Under the pieces are notes generated by a model. It did not search any database. It had not been told where the DNA came from and saw only the letters and a program-made list of their open reading frames with translations. Both the position numbers and the translations under genes were made by a program. A stretch of 64,000 nucleotides of DNA from JAUIET01 sp039111475 (lineage in GTDB: Bacteria; Pseudomonadota; Gammaproteobacteria; Pseudomonadales; JAUIET01), in NCBI GenBank assembly GCA_039111475.1, contig JBCCIP010000001.1, forward strand, positions 214,857 to 278,856. Direction: 5' to 3'. Of this stretch, positions 41,766 to 51,286 are shown one piece after another. How positions within the stretch are numbered: position 1 is the first letter of the stretch; every line of letters begins with the position of its first letter.

Positions 41766-44093
41766 TCAATCCCAGTGGAAAGCCACCGAGGCTCCGAACC
41801 ACCGTGGTAAAGCAGGGCTGCTTGACACGCTACCTACGAAGCTCGCATCACCACCAAATACACGGTATTCCTCATCGGCTAAATTGTTTACGAAAGCCGC
41901 TACCTCCCACTTATCATCACCGCTTGCAAAGCTCAGCCGTAAGTTGGATACGAGATAGCTGTCTTCCTCCTCAGTAGGATGGCAAACGACCGTAAAGCAA
42001 AAATTATCAACGTAATTGAAGTCTACTTGCGCCGACAAGTCGCCACTGAAAACCGGCCATGTGTACCGCAGCAAACCGTTTACGGATAGATCGGGTGAAT
42101 TCGGCATTTGCCTATCCTGAATGGATCCGTCAGGCATGCCAACATTTTCAACTTCAGTATCTAACAAAGAGACACCCAACTGTAGAGAGAGTGAATCGGT
42201 TGGCACGTACACCAACTCCAACTCGCTGCCATAGACCTTTGCGTCCAGGTTAGCGATTTGCTGGGTAAACTCTACAAAGAATGAGGCTTGGTAATCATTG
42301 TAAGTGTAATAAAAAGCGCTCGCATTTATGCGCAAAGTATCATCGATAAACGATCCCTTGGCGCCAACTTCAAAACTGTGCAGCTCCTCTTCATCGTGTA
42401 CTAATTCTTCGACGGTTGCCGGTACAAATAGTGGTGCCGAAAAGTTGCCGGCTTTGTGCCCTCGTGTGTAACTGGCGTAAACCAACCAGTTATCGTTCGG
42501 CCGCCAATCCATCTGGGCCTTAGCCGAAAAATTTTCAAACTCCTGCGCCATTTGTGGCGTGTTGCCTGGATTGAGCATCAGTACGGGGCCACCTAATTGA
42601 GCGTTATCGACAACAATGCTCATGTCTCTTTCGTCTTCGGTGTAGCGCAACGCACCAATCAGCGAAACCGCATCCGTCAGCTGGTATTCAACATGCCCGA
42701 AAATCGCCATGGATGTTGTCTCAACCTTCTCCATATGACCAAAGGTCGCCAGGAAATCCGGTATCCCTGTTGGGCACGGCCCTGTGGTCAAGCAGGGATT
42801 GCTGGGGTCACTCCAGGCTGGGAACGGAGTTGCTCCGCCAGGAACGAAGGTTGCCTGAGGACCCGCGTCCAGAGTTACACTGCCGCTGGTGTCACTTTCG
42901 AAGTCAAGGTAATACACTCCACCGAGCCATTCGAGGCGTTCAGCGGAGCCAGCCAGGCGTAGCTCCTGTGAAAATTGATCGCGCTCCTCTCCTTCTAAGA
43001 AGCTGATTCCTGCTATTGGCGAACTATCAGTGTCTTCGGTATAGCCTTTGTCCATATCGAAGTAATCGCTGATCGACGTCAAAGTCAGATCCCCGATATT
43101 CCAGTTTACTTTCACCTGGACATTGGTGATTTCGCGTTGAAAAAAACCTGTGAAGTCAAACGCACCGTCATGTGGATCATTATTAGGTTCGACAAATCCT
43201 CTTGGATCGCACCCAGGACAGGGACCAAATATCAATGCAAATGGATCAAACAAACCGCCGTAAACGCCTACCTGGTCGCGTGCCACGTTGTTGCCCAAGC
43301 CTGTTGCATCATATTGCCCCGGCTGGTGTGAAAACGCGTTTCCAACCGTGTCATCTTCAGTGTAACTTCCTTTTACAAGCACACTGAGATCCTCATTCGG
43401 TACAAACTGAACTTGACCCCGCACCGCGTAACCGTCTGCCGCCCGCAGGTCTTCTCCTATCCTGTTTTCCAAAACTCCGTCATGCTTGTTTGTCGCGATC
43501 GACAAGCGACCGAGCACAGTGTCGCTCAAGCCGCCGCTTACAGCCGCTTCGAATTTGACCAGGCCATAGTCCCCTAGCGTTGCGCGGCCGAACCCTTCAA
43601 ACTCATCGGTTGGCTTTCGGCTAATATAGTGCAAAAGTCCGCCAGTCGCGTTTCGGCCAAACAAGGTCCCTTGCGGCCCTCGAAGCACTTCAACTCGCTC
43701 TAGATCATACATCTGTGTATGCGCTGCACCCATGGAGGCCACATAGGCGTCATCAACATACATGGCAACCGGAGGTTCGAGATGACTGGAAAAATCGTTT
43801 TGCGACACGCCACGTAGATTAACTGTCGTTATGTTGGGGTGCTGTTGTTGAATAATCAAGCCGGGAGTTTGGGCGGCTATATCAATGGAATTGGTGAGGC
43901 CAAGCTGTTCAATCTGCGTTCCCGAAAAAGCAGTGACAGATATCCCGACATCGCTAAGATTCTGCTCGCGCTTTTGCGCAGTTACAGTGATCTCCTCTAG
44001 AAGGAGCTGGGCGAATAGAGGCGCAGGAAGCACAGGCAGAGAAACTACGATACCTATTGCTAATGCCTTTACACACTTTAGATGCTTGTCCAT
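41766..44093 (-). CDS. TonB-dependent receptor
   Basis: This 775-residue outer-membrane receptor has a signal peptide ending LFAQ and a TonB box near LEEITVTAQKR. The plug domain carries IAAQTPGLIIQQQHPNITTVNLRGVSQNDFS and DLERVEVLRGPQGTLFGRNATGGLLHYISRKP. A full beta-barrel follows, and the last residues SVAFHWD resemble the outer-membrane C-terminal signature. Such receptors import siderophores, vitamins, glycans or large hydrophobic compounds. The ligand is unknown. No Fur box is obvious. It lies 51 bases upstream of the MFS gene on the same strand and could form a two-membrane uptake route with it. Confidence 0.93.
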   Translation of the reverse strand: MDKHLKCVKALAIGIVVSLPVLPAPLFAQLLLEEITVTAQKREQNLSDVGISVTAFSGTQIEQLGLTNSIDIAAQTPGLIIQQQHPNITTVNLRGVSQNDFSSHLEPPVAMYVDDAYVASMGAAHTQMYDLERVEVLRGPQGTLFGRNATGGLLHYISRKPTDEFEGFGRATLGDYGLVKFEAAVSGGLSDTVLGRLSIATNKHDGVLENRIGEDLRAADGYAVRGQVQFVPNEDLSVLVKGSYTEDDTVGNAFSHQPGQYDATGLGNNVARDQVGVYGGLFDPFALIFGPCPGCDPRGFVEPNNDPHDGAFDFTGFFQREITNVQVKVNWNIGDLTLTSISDYFDMDKGYTEDTDSSPIAGISFLEGEERDQFSQELRLAGSAERLEWLGGVYYLDFESDTSGSVTLDAGPQATFVPGGATPFPAWSDPSNPCLTTGPCPTGIPDFLATFGHMEKVETTSMAIFGHVEYQLTDAVSLIGALRYTEDERDMSIVVDNAQLGGPVLMLNPGNTPQMAQEFENFSAKAQMDWRPNDNWLVYASYTRGHKAGNFSAPLFVPATVEELVHDEEELHSFEVGAKGSFIDDTLRINASAFYYTYNDYQASFFVEFTQQIANLDAKVYGSELELVYVPTDSLSLQLGVSLLDTEVENVGMPDGSIQDRQMPNSPDLSVNGLLRYTWPVFSGDLSAQVDFNYVDNFCFTVVCHPTEEEDSYLVSNLRLSFASGDDKWEVAAFVNNLADEEYRVFGGDASFVGSVSSSPALPRWFGASVAFHWD

Positions 44094-44265
44094 CGAATTA
44101 TTCCTTAACTAAGACTTAGGATGCTGATTGTCAGTTCTTCTCTTTGCGCCAAGCAGGTACTTCTGACCTTTCCCCTGAATTAGGCCGCGCGTGTTAGAGA
44201 CGCACGAGTTGGCTTCCGGAAACAAATTTTCAGATACCGCAAAGCTTTTGTAAAATCTTTAATTG

Positions 44266-44280
44266 ATATCTATAAGATAT
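44266..44280. promoter_or_regulatory. Inverted repeat, possible operator
   Basis: ATATCT-ATA-AGATAT is a perfect inverted repeat with a 3-base spacer. It lies between the TonB receptor and the monooxygenase cluster, about 170 bases from the receptor start. The A/T richness makes chance possible. Confidence 0.3.
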
Positions 44281-44506
44281 ATTTTTTCTATTCAGGGGTC
44301 CGTCAAATTCCAGAATTTGCTATGACAATTAGTATGACGCCGGCAACCTAACTAGATCGGAAACCTGAAATTACCTGGCACCTGGTCCATGATCAATATG
44401 GCACGATCCTGCGGCTTAGATAGGAAATTTATGTGTTTTGAAAAAGATAATAATATTTTAGAAATGCAAGAATTGTCCTTACTCTTGTATTTGGGAGGCC
44501 CTTAGC

Positions 44507-44524
44507 TTCACCGCTAGAGGTGAA
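44507..44524. promoter_or_regulatory. Inverted repeat upstream of the flavin monooxygenase gene
   Basis: TTCACC-GCTAGA-GGTGAA has perfect 6-base arms. It ends 31 bases before the ATG at 44556, a position suited to an operator or a leader hairpin. Confidence 0.35.
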
Positions 44525-44555
44525 CGATGGTCTACGGGACAATTGATGCAAATCT

Positions 44556-45866
44556 ATGGGTTCAAACATGGGAATTGAACGGATCGATACCGTTGTGATT
44601 GGTGCAGGTCAGGCAGGCATCGCAGCCAGTGAACATTTGGGGAATGCAAACGTTCCCCACCTCGTACTGGAACGCGATCGCGTTGCTGAGCGCTGGCGCA
44701 CGGACCGCTGGGATTCACTCGTCGCCAATGGTCCAGCATGGCACGATCGATTCCCAAATCTGGAATTTCGGGGCCTCGCCCCGGACGACTTCGCAACCAA
44801 GGAACAAGTTGTTCAATATTTTGAAGACTACGCAGCAATGATCAGTGCGCCGATTCGCACTGGTGTGGACGTGAGACGGGTCACACGCCACCGCGACCTT
44901 CATGGATTTGTGGTTGAAACATCCAGCGGAGTGATCGAAGCAAGCCGAATAGTATCAGCTACAGGGCCTTTCCAACACGCGAGTATCCCACCGATTGCTC
45001 CCCAAGATGCAGCGTTCACGCAACTCCATTCCACCGAATATCGTAATCCCGAACTATTGCCACCGGGCGGCGTCTTGGTGATCGGAGCAGGCTCATCAGG
45101 AGTGCAAATTGCCGATGAATTGCAAAGAGCTGGCCGAAAAGTGTATCTGTCGGTTGGGCCACATGACAGGCCACCGCGCAGTTATCGCAACAGAGATTTC
45201 ACGTGGTGGTTGGGCGTACTCGGTGAGTGGGATGCACCCGCTGCAAAACCAGGTACGGAGCATGTCACAATTGCGGTCAGCGGCGCACACGGTGGCCACA
45301 CCGTTGATTTCCGGTCGCTTGCTGAGCAAGGAGTGACTCTCTTCGGAAGAACGGAATCCTTTATTGACGGTACAGTGCATTTTCTTCCAGATCTTGCAGA
45401 CAGTATCGCTGCCGGTGATAAGAACTACCTGGATATGCTTAACGCGGCAGACGCTTTTATCATCCAGAACGGGCTCGATCTTCCAGAGGAACCCGATGCT
45501 CGCACACTTCTATGCGATCCCGATTGCGTGACAACCCCGATTCTGAGCCTTGATTTATCCAATGCCGGCGTTTCTACGATCATTTGGGCAACAGGTTTTA
45601 CCGTCGACTTCAGCTGGTTGGACGTGAACGCGCTCGATGACAACGGAAAGCCAATCCATCATCGCGGTGTTTCAACGGCATCGAGTGTGTATTTCCTAGG
45701 CTTGCCCTGGCTGTCTCGCCGTGGTTCTTCTTTCATCTGGGGAGTATGGCACGATGCGAAGTACGTGGTAGACCACATCACTACCCAACGCAAATACCTG
45801 GCGTATCAAGATTCTTTACCTCGCGAAACGGGCACCTCGACTTCTCTAGCAAGCGGAGCAAGCTGA
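44556..45866 (+). CDS. Flavin-dependent monooxygenase-like NAD(P)/FAD protein
   Basis: This 436-residue protein has two dinucleotide loops: VVIGAGQAGIAASEHL near residue 14 and VLVIGAGSSGVQIADEL near 172. It also has the ERW...NGP core and the ATG-like motif IIWATGFTVDFSW near the C-terminus. The layout matches the flavin-containing / Baeyer-Villiger-type monooxygenase group, which oxygenates amines or sulfides with NADPH. An in-frame ATG at 44568 is an alternative start. Its stop overlaps the RidA start by one base. It leads a cluster with RidA, DUF1028 and M20 genes that looks built for an N-containing substrate. Confidence 0.85.
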   Translation: MGSNMGIERIDTVVIGAGQAGIAASEHLGNANVPHLVLERDRVAERWRTDRWDSLVANGPAWHDRFPNLEFRGLAPDDFATKEQVVQYFEDYAAMISAPIRTGVDVRRVTRHRDLHGFVVETSSGVIEASRIVSATGPFQHASIPPIAPQDAAFTQLHSTEYRNPELLPPGGVLVIGAGSSGVQIADELQRAGRKVYLSVGPHDRPPRSYRNRDFTWWLGVLGEWDAPAAKPGTEHVTIAVSGAHGGHTVDFRSLAEQGVTLFGRTESFIDGTVHFLPDLADSIAAGDKNYLDMLNAADAFIIQNGLDLPEEPDARTLLCDPDCVTTPILSLDLSNAGVSTIIWATGFTVDFSWLDVNALDDNGKPIHHRGVSTASSVYFLGLPWLSRRGSSFIWGVWHDAKYVVDHITTQRKYLAYQDSLPRETGTSTSLASGAS

Positions 45867-46282
45867 TGCCGACTCATACCAGAATCCGTAGGTTCAACAC
45901 AAAGGATACTTATCCAAATCAGCATCTGGATAACGATCTATGCCACGCAGTACGTGCCGAGAACACCGTTTACATTCGCGGTCAGGTAGGAACAGACTTT
46001 GAGGGCAATCTTGTTGGTCTAGGTGATCCTCGAGCCCAAACCGAACAGGCAATGAAAAACGTTAAATTATTGCTTGAGGAAGCCGGTTCGGATTTGAGCC
46101 ATATCGTGAAAACCACCACTTACATTACAGACCCTCGTTACAGGGAAGTCGTCTACAGAGAAACCGGGAAATGGCTCAAAGAAGTGTTCCCAGTGTCTAC
46201 TGGACTGGTCGTTCAGGCTCTAGCACAACCAGAGTGGTTAATGGAGATCGATGTGATTGCGGTTATTCCAAATGAGAAGTAA
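45866..46282 (+). CDS. RidA (YjgF/YER057c/UK114) family protein
   Basis: This 138-residue RidA-like protein has AVRAENTVYIRGQVGTDFEG and QTEQAMKNVKLLLEEAGSDLSHIVKTTTYITD. Its C-terminal AQPEWLMEIDVIAVIP resembles the active-site part, but the usual Arg of the imine-deaminating RidA group is not evident. It would react with imines or act in a related catabolic step, matching oxidation of an amine by the preceding monooxygenase. The start overlaps the monooxygenase stop (TGATG). The longer frame from 45746 is the monooxygenase gene read out of frame. Confidence 0.88.
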   Translation: MPTHTRIRRFNTKDTYPNQHLDNDLCHAVRAENTVYIRGQVGTDFEGNLVGLGDPRAQTEQAMKNVKLLLEEAGSDLSHIVKTTTYITDPRYREVVYRETGKWLKEVFPVSTGLVVQALAQPEWLMEIDVIAVIPNEK

Positions 46283-46285
46283 TGC

Positions 46286-46957
46286 ATGACATTTTCTATA
46301 GCGGGAGCTTGCGCTAAAACCGGCATGGTTGGCTGCGCAATCAGCTCCTCCAGCATTTGCGTTACAAGTCGCTGTGCTTTTGTGAGAAGTGGCATAGGAG
46401 TCGCGCTCACTCAAAATATAACAAACCCCAACCTTGGACCGCTCGCCCTCGATTTACTGAGCGACCATACGACGCAGGGCTCGATACTTGAAGCCTTGGC
46501 TAACAATGATCCCCATATAGAATGGCGCCAGCTGGGTGTGCTCGGCGTAGATGGCGAAGGCATCACCTTTTCTGGTGACAAGGCCCTAGGTATTCATGCA
46601 AGTGCAACTGGCCAACACTGTATTGCCCTTGGCAACTTGCTTTCTAACGCTCACGTACCTCAGACTATGATAAGCAGCTTCGAAAACAGTTCAGGGCATT
46701 TGGCCAAGCGATTGTTAACGGCATTGGAAGCTGGCCTCAAACAAGGTGGTGAAAGCGGTCCTGTTCATGCCGCCGGATTGCTCGTGGCGGCTGAGCCGGA
46801 CTGGCCGGTCGTTGATTTACGAGTGGACTGGAGTGACGATCCAATCAACAAACTTTCCAGCATTTGGCAGGAGTACCACCTGCAAATTGAAGATTACATT
46901 CTTCGTGCTGAAGATCCTTCGAATGCGGATTCATTTGGCGTGCCGGGTGATGAATAA
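46286..46957 (+). CDS. DUF1028 family protein (Ntn-hydrolase-like)
   Basis: This 223-residue protein has the DUF1028 opening MTFSIAGACAKTGMVGCAISS and the later VRSGIGVALTQNITNPNLG. Further on come RQLGVLGVDGEGITFSG, TGQHCIALGNLLSN and the SGPVHAAGLLVAAEPDWPVVDLRVDWSDDPI tail. The family is thought to share the Ntn-hydrolase fold and often sits with RidA and amidohydrolases, as here. A role in amide or imine hydrolysis is plausible. It lies 3 bases after RidA. Confidence 0.87.
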   Translation: MTFSIAGACAKTGMVGCAISSSSICVTSRCAFVRSGIGVALTQNITNPNLGPLALDLLSDHTTQGSILEALANNDPHIEWRQLGVLGVDGEGITFSGDKALGIHASATGQHCIALGNLLSNAHVPQTMISSFENSSGHLAKRLLTALEAGLKQGGESGPVHAAGLLVAAEPDWPVVDLRVDWSDDPINKLSSIWQEYHLQIEDYILRAEDPSNADSFGVPGDE

Positions 46958-46999
46958 ATGGCAGCCTTCTGTTCCATTGGCCATTAACTGAATTCTCAC

Positions 47000-48157
47000 G
47001 TGCCACATCCAAATACCATTGAGATTCTGGAACGATTAATCGCGTTTGATACGACCAGCTGTAACTCCAACCTGGCTCTGATGGATTATCTGAAGCAGTA
47101 TTTAGGTAGCTACGGTGTAACGAGCCATCTGATATTTGATCACGAGCACAGAAAAGCCAACCTTTACGCCACCATTGGTCCGCAAGATCACGGAGGAGTT
47201 ATGTTGTCCGGTCATACCGACACTGTTCCTGTCACAGGGCAGAACTGGACTAAACCTCCATACACCTTATCCAAAGCAGCAGATCACTATTATGGGCGCG
47301 GCACCAGTGATATGAAGGGCTTTATTGCAGTCGTCCTGGCCAGCATTCCCGATCTGGCAAAGACCAAACTGCATACCCCTATCCATCTGGCTTTCTCTTA
47401 TGATGAAGAAATCGGTTGTGTGGGTGTACGAAGCCTGATCGATACTCTACGACAGCATCCCGTTAAGCCCGCAATCTGTATTATTGGTGAGCCGACGTCC
47501 ATGAAGGTTGCGACAGCACACAAAGGTAAGATTGCCGGGCAGATTACGGTGCGCGGCAAGGAATGCCATTCTGGAATGGCTCCAAAAGGAGTCAATGCCG
47601 TAAATTATGCGGCTCGTCTCGTTGTTTGGCTGGAAAACCTCGCTCGTGATAAGAGACTCAATGGCCCTTTTGATGAGCGTTATGAAATACCGTTCAGCAC
47701 CATACACACCGGTGTAATTCAGGGTGGAACGGTTCTCAACATTGTTCCTAATCACTGTCATCTGGTGTTCGAAATCCGGTACATTTCTGAAGAAAACACT
47801 AAAAGGATTCTGGATCAATTGGACAACTATGCCCATGATTTAACGACTGAGATGGCGACGATAGATAAGGACTGCGGCATAACGATTGAAATCACGACTG
47901 AGTACCCTGGCCTGGACACCGAAGATGAGGCTGAGGTTGTTAGCTTTGTTAGTAAATTGGTTCAATCTACCGACAAGATCAGCATCAATTTTGGTAGCGA
48001 AGGTGGTTTATTCAGCTCCACCTTGCACATTCCAACAGTGGTGTGCGGTCCAGGCAGCATGGATCAGGGTCATAAGCCAGATGAGTTCATCCATGCGAAA
48101 CAATTGGAACTATGTGAAGACTTTGTGCACCGCCTGGCCCAAGAATTAAGCGTGTAA
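47000..48157 (+). CDS. M20 family metallopeptidase, ArgE/DapE-like deacylase
   Basis: This 385-residue dinuclear zinc hydrolase resembles acetylornithine deacetylase. Ligand motifs are SGHTDTVPV near residue 72, YGRGTSDMKG near 103, the SYDEEIGCVG acidic pair near 136, GEPTSM near 161 and GHKPDEFIHAKQL at the C-terminus. It would hydrolyse an N-acyl or amide bond of an amino compound. It is encoded from a GTG at 47000. It is the last gene of the plus-strand run with monooxygenase, RidA and DUF1028, and is convergent with the aldehyde dehydrogenase gene. Confidence 0.9.
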   Translation: MPHPNTIEILERLIAFDTTSCNSNLALMDYLKQYLGSYGVTSHLIFDHEHRKANLYATIGPQDHGGVMLSGHTDTVPVTGQNWTKPPYTLSKAADHYYGRGTSDMKGFIAVVLASIPDLAKTKLHTPIHLAFSYDEEIGCVGVRSLIDTLRQHPVKPAICIIGEPTSMKVATAHKGKIAGQITVRGKECHSGMAPKGVNAVNYAARLVVWLENLARDKRLNGPFDERYEIPFSTIHTGVIQGGTVLNIVPNHCHLVFEIRYISEENTKRILDQLDNYAHDLTTEMATIDKDCGITIEITTEYPGLDTEDEAEVVSFVSKLVQSTDKISINFGSEGGLFSSTLHIPTVVCGPGSMDQGHKPDEFIHAKQLELCEDFVHRLAQELSV

Positions 48158-48189
48158 TTTCCATCGCGGCGCGAATTAGGAAATACCAC

Positions 48190-49683
48190 TTACAATTCGA
48201 TCCATGTGGTCTTAAGCTGTGTGAATTTATCAAACGCGTATATCGACAGATCGCGCCCTATTCCGGATTGCTTGTAGCCTCCAAAGGGTGTCATGGGACT
48301 AAGCGCATCCATAGTGTTCACAGATACAGTGCCAGCCTGAAGGCGCGCAGCCACGCGATGCGCTCGACTAAGATTGTCAGTCCAAATCGAAGCCGCCAAT
48401 CCATAGGGCGTATCATTTGCAATTTCTATCGCTTGTTCTTCAGAATCAAAACCAATGACGGCGAGAACCGGACCAAATATTTCTTCCTGAGCAATGCGCA
48501 TTTGATTATCAACCTGATCGAAGATCGTGGGTTGCACATACGCTTGTGAGCCATTAATTGAAATACGGTGTCCGCCGAATACCAGCTTCGCCCCTTCCTC
48601 AGCGCCCAGATTGATGTAGGACAATACCTTCTCTGCATGCTCATGGCTTACAAGAGGTCCCATAGTCGTGGAGGGATCGAGTGGGTCTCCTAACCTTACC
48701 TGATTTGCCCGCTCCTCTATTTTCTTTAGAAACTCTTGTTTGATTGAGTTTTCGACAAGTAGCCGGGAATTTGCTGAGCAAACCTCGCCTTGATTAAAGA
48801 AAATGCCCATGGCGGCCCGATCCGCTGCAGTGTCCAGATCATTGCAATCGGCAAAAATCAAATTTGGGCTCTTACCGCCAGTCTCCAACCAAACAGGCTT
48901 CATGTTCGATTGACCGCTGTAGACAAGAAACGCCTTTCCGACCTCTGTGGAACCAGTAAAGGTGACCGCGTCGACGTCATTGTGGAGTCCCAGCGCCTTA
49001 CCGGCCACATGTCCATAACCTGGAACCACATTCAGCACACCTGCAGGTAGTCCTGCCGCGGTAGCAAGCTCTGCTAATCTGAGAACAGAATGCGGTGATT
49101 GCTCTGCGGGCTTAACGATAACGCTGTTCCCAGCTGCCAGGGCTGGACCCAGCTTCCAGATCGCAAGGTCTAACGGAAAATTCCAGGGAACAATAGCAGC
49201 GACTACTCCTATGGGTTCCCGTGTAATGGTTGCCACCGATCCACGTCCAGTCGGCGCAACTTGATCATAGATTTTATCTGCTGCCTCTCCATACCACGCC
49301 AATATTGCCGCGGCACCGGGTACATCGATGTTCAAAGCGTCCATCACGGGTTTTCCCATATCTAGGGATTCCAAGAGCGCCAGTTCTTCCCGGTGTTCGA
49401 GGATTAACTCAGCCAGTCGAAGAATGATTACCTTTCGTTCCGAGGGAGTTTGCTGCGACCACGTTCCAGCCTGAAACACAGCCTTTGCGGCAATGACCGC
49501 TTTGTCTACGTCCTTCTCGTTGCACGCCGAAACGTCGGCAAGATTACGACTCTTGGCCGGATTGACCACTTGATAGGTTTCGCCACTGCACGAATCCAAG
49601 AACCGACCTTCGATGTAGGCCTGGTTTCTCAATTCGATTTCGACTGCTGCGGCCTGCCATTGTTGATAGTTCATTCCGGCCAT
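48190..49683 (-). CDS. Aldehyde dehydrogenase, PuuC / gamma-glutamyl-aminobutyraldehyde type
   Basis: This 497-residue ALDH has catalytic Cys302 in NQGEVCSAN and Glu267 in WLETGGKSPN. Also present are FTGSTEVGK, VPWNFPLDLAIWKLGPALAAGN and the C-terminal MTPFGGYKQSGIGRDLS. These match the PuuC-like branch that oxidises gamma-glutamyl-aminobutyraldehyde and other amino-aldehydes. With a gamma-glutamyltransferase nearby, a gamma-glutamylated amine route is a tempting reading, but no PuuA-type ligase is seen. A GGGAG site precedes the ATG. It diverges from the LysR regulator. Confidence 0.9.
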   Translation of the reverse strand: MAGMNYQQWQAAAVEIELRNQAYIEGRFLDSCSGETYQVVNPAKSRNLADVSACNEKDVDKAVIAAKAVFQAGTWSQQTPSERKVIILRLAELILEHREELALLESLDMGKPVMDALNIDVPGAAAILAWYGEAADKIYDQVAPTGRGSVATITREPIGVVAAIVPWNFPLDLAIWKLGPALAAGNSVIVKPAEQSPHSVLRLAELATAAGLPAGVLNVVPGYGHVAGKALGLHNDVDAVTFTGSTEVGKAFLVYSGQSNMKPVWLETGGKSPNLIFADCNDLDTAADRAAMGIFFNQGEVCSANSRLLVENSIKQEFLKKIEERANQVRLGDPLDPSTTMGPLVSHEHAEKVLSYINLGAEEGAKLVFGGHRISINGSQAYVQPTIFDQVDNQMRIAQEEIFGPVLAVIGFDSEEQAIEIANDTPYGLAASIWTDNLSRAHRVAARLQAGTVSVNTMDALSPMTPFGGYKQSGIGRDLSIYAFDKFTQLKTTWIEL

Positions 49684-49930
49684 TTCTTTACTCCCGTTTT
49701 ATTTCAACAACCGTCCAGGCGGCCAAAGATTTGGTGGGAGTCTGAGTTAAATGGAGAGATAGATAAAATATAAAAAGCCTTTGCTCAAGATCACTTTATT
49801 CGATGCAACGCTACGCCAAATTCCATTGAAATCATCAAGCGTCACGGATTACGGGTACCGCGGACCTCAAACAATCTATCTCTGTAGGATCGTAATCAAG
49901 GTATCAATCAGCAAAGTTTTAAATAATAAT

Positions 49931-49955
49931 ATTCTATGTAATTACGAAATAGAAT
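49931..49955. promoter_or_regulatory. LysR-type binding site
   Basis: ATTCTAT-N11-ATAGAAT is a perfect interrupted palindrome of 25 bases with the 11-base spacing typical of LysR boxes. It lies just before the LysR start at 49967 and 250 bases from the divergent aldehyde dehydrogenase. Autoregulation is likely. Confidence 0.55.
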
Positions 49956-49966
49956 TGAGGAAGTTT

Positions 49967-50869
49967 ATGCGATATACACTCAAACAACTCAAATACTTTC
50001 TAGCGGTAGCTGAATACGGCAACGTGACCGAGGCAAGCGAACGTCTCTTCATATCGCAACCGTCTATTTCCAGTGCGGTCAGCCAGCTAGAAGAAGCATT
50101 TGAAGTCGACTTACTTATCCGGCACCACGCTAAGGGCGTATCGCTTACTGCGGCAGGTCGAGAGCTTACCGTTCTCGCAAAAAGTCTGCTGTCCCATGCT
50201 GATGAAATACAGTCCCGTATACACGCTCACGGCAGCGCAATGTCGGGGGTCATCCACCTTGGATGTTTCGTTACGCTCGCCCCTGTCTACGTGCCGAAAC
50301 TGATGCAGCGATTCCGTCGAGAATATCCAGAAATTGAGTTTGTTCTATTCGAAGGAAATATTGAAGAAATCTACCAAGCCCTGTTGTCCGGTGATATTGA
50401 GGTGGCCTTGGTTTATGATCTCGGTGCACAGGAAAGAGCCGACAAGGTGGAACTCGCTAGCCTTGCCCCAAATGTTGTTTTGCCTGCAAAACATAAGCTG
50501 GCTCAGCGAACTAGTATTCGTTTGAACGCACTCAAGGAAGAACCCATGATTCTTTTAGATCTACCACACTCGCGGGATTATTTCTTTTCGCTGTTTGAAT
50601 TGCATGATTTTAAACCCACGATTCTCCACCGAACGCGGAGCTTTGAAATGGTACGTAGCTTAGTAGCGAATGGATCGGGATACTCCATTCTCAACCTTGT
50701 ACCAAACACTAAGGTCTGTTACGACGGCTCAAAGATCGCATCGATTCCCTTGGCCGAAAATACAAAACCACTGCGCTTGGTATTATCTAGAACCACTGGC
50801 GTCAAGCACTCGATGCGAGTCCAAGTTTTTGTAGATTTTTGTAAGCGCGAATTCAAAGTCGATCTATGA
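49967..50869 (+). CDS. LysR family transcriptional regulator
   Basis: This 300-residue protein opens with MRYTLKQLKYFLAVAEYGNVTEASERLFISQPSISSAVSQLEEAF, a standard LysR helix-turn-helix. A full effector domain follows (HLGCFVTLAPVYVPKLMQRFRREYPEIEF onwards). The ATG at 49967 has GAGG before it, and an upstream in-frame extension from 49781 lacks a LysR-like start. A perfect T-N11-A-type palindrome precedes it. It diverges from the PuuC-like aldehyde dehydrogenase and probably controls it. Confidence 0.92.
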   Translation: MRYTLKQLKYFLAVAEYGNVTEASERLFISQPSISSAVSQLEEAFEVDLLIRHHAKGVSLTAAGRELTVLAKSLLSHADEIQSRIHAHGSAMSGVIHLGCFVTLAPVYVPKLMQRFRREYPEIEFVLFEGNIEEIYQALLSGDIEVALVYDLGAQERADKVELASLAPNVVLPAKHKLAQRTSIRLNALKEEPMILLDLPHSRDYFFSLFELHDFKPTILHRTRSFEMVRSLVANGSGYSILNLVPNTKVCYDGSKIASIPLAENTKPLRLVLSRTTGVKHSMRVQVFVDFCKREFKVDL

Positions 50870-50910
50870 CAGCAGTATCGCGACCCTAGTTTAAACGCGG
50901 CTCTAAGGAG

Positions 50911-51143
50911 CAGTAAGAAGTCGCGACCGCGTGCAAAGTCTTGATCCAAAATGCGATCGTGTTGTGGAACTTCCTCTACGTGTCTGAACATCTCTCAAAC
51001 AAACCTGATGTGCTCGAAAGACAGGAAATGTTACAAGCGATCACTAGCGGTTCTGTCATCGCCTGGCGGCAGTCAGCCGGCAAGGACAGCGCGATTTTGC
51101 TAGCGCGTTCTTCGGCTGTGCGTCGTCAGAGCGTCCAAAGAGG
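50911..51143 (+). mobile_element. Tn3-family transposase C-terminal remnant
   Basis: From 50941 the plus strand encodes LIQNAIVLWNFLYVSEHL, then ERQEMLQAITSGSVIAW, the C-terminal signature of Tn3-family transposases. The upstream part (GAVRSRDRVQSL) fits in another frame. The rest of the gene is absent. A second, longer Tn3 remnant lies at 55255-56321 on the opposite strand. No terminal repeat is apparent. Confidence 0.6.
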
Positions 51144-51286
51144 CACTGACATGAACCCCCGATGAGCCCCTGCTCATTGGGGATTACATTCAGCTTGGAT
51201 GGCATATAGCCGTTTCACTTTATTGGTTGAAATAATATAATAAAGCCTGCTATTTGTGTCACTATGTTGACGGTCGCGAGCCCAAC

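Larger units (their letters stand above)
44094..44555. other. Long divergent intergenic region with two palindromes
   Basis: No gene is seen. It separates the TonB receptor (minus) from the flavin monooxygenase cluster (plus). It is A/T-rich and holds ATATCT-ATA-AGATAT (44266-44280) and TTCACC-GCTAGA-GGTGAA (44507-44524). The latter lies 32 bases before the monooxygenase start. Either could be an operator or a small RNA structure. Confidence 0.4.
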
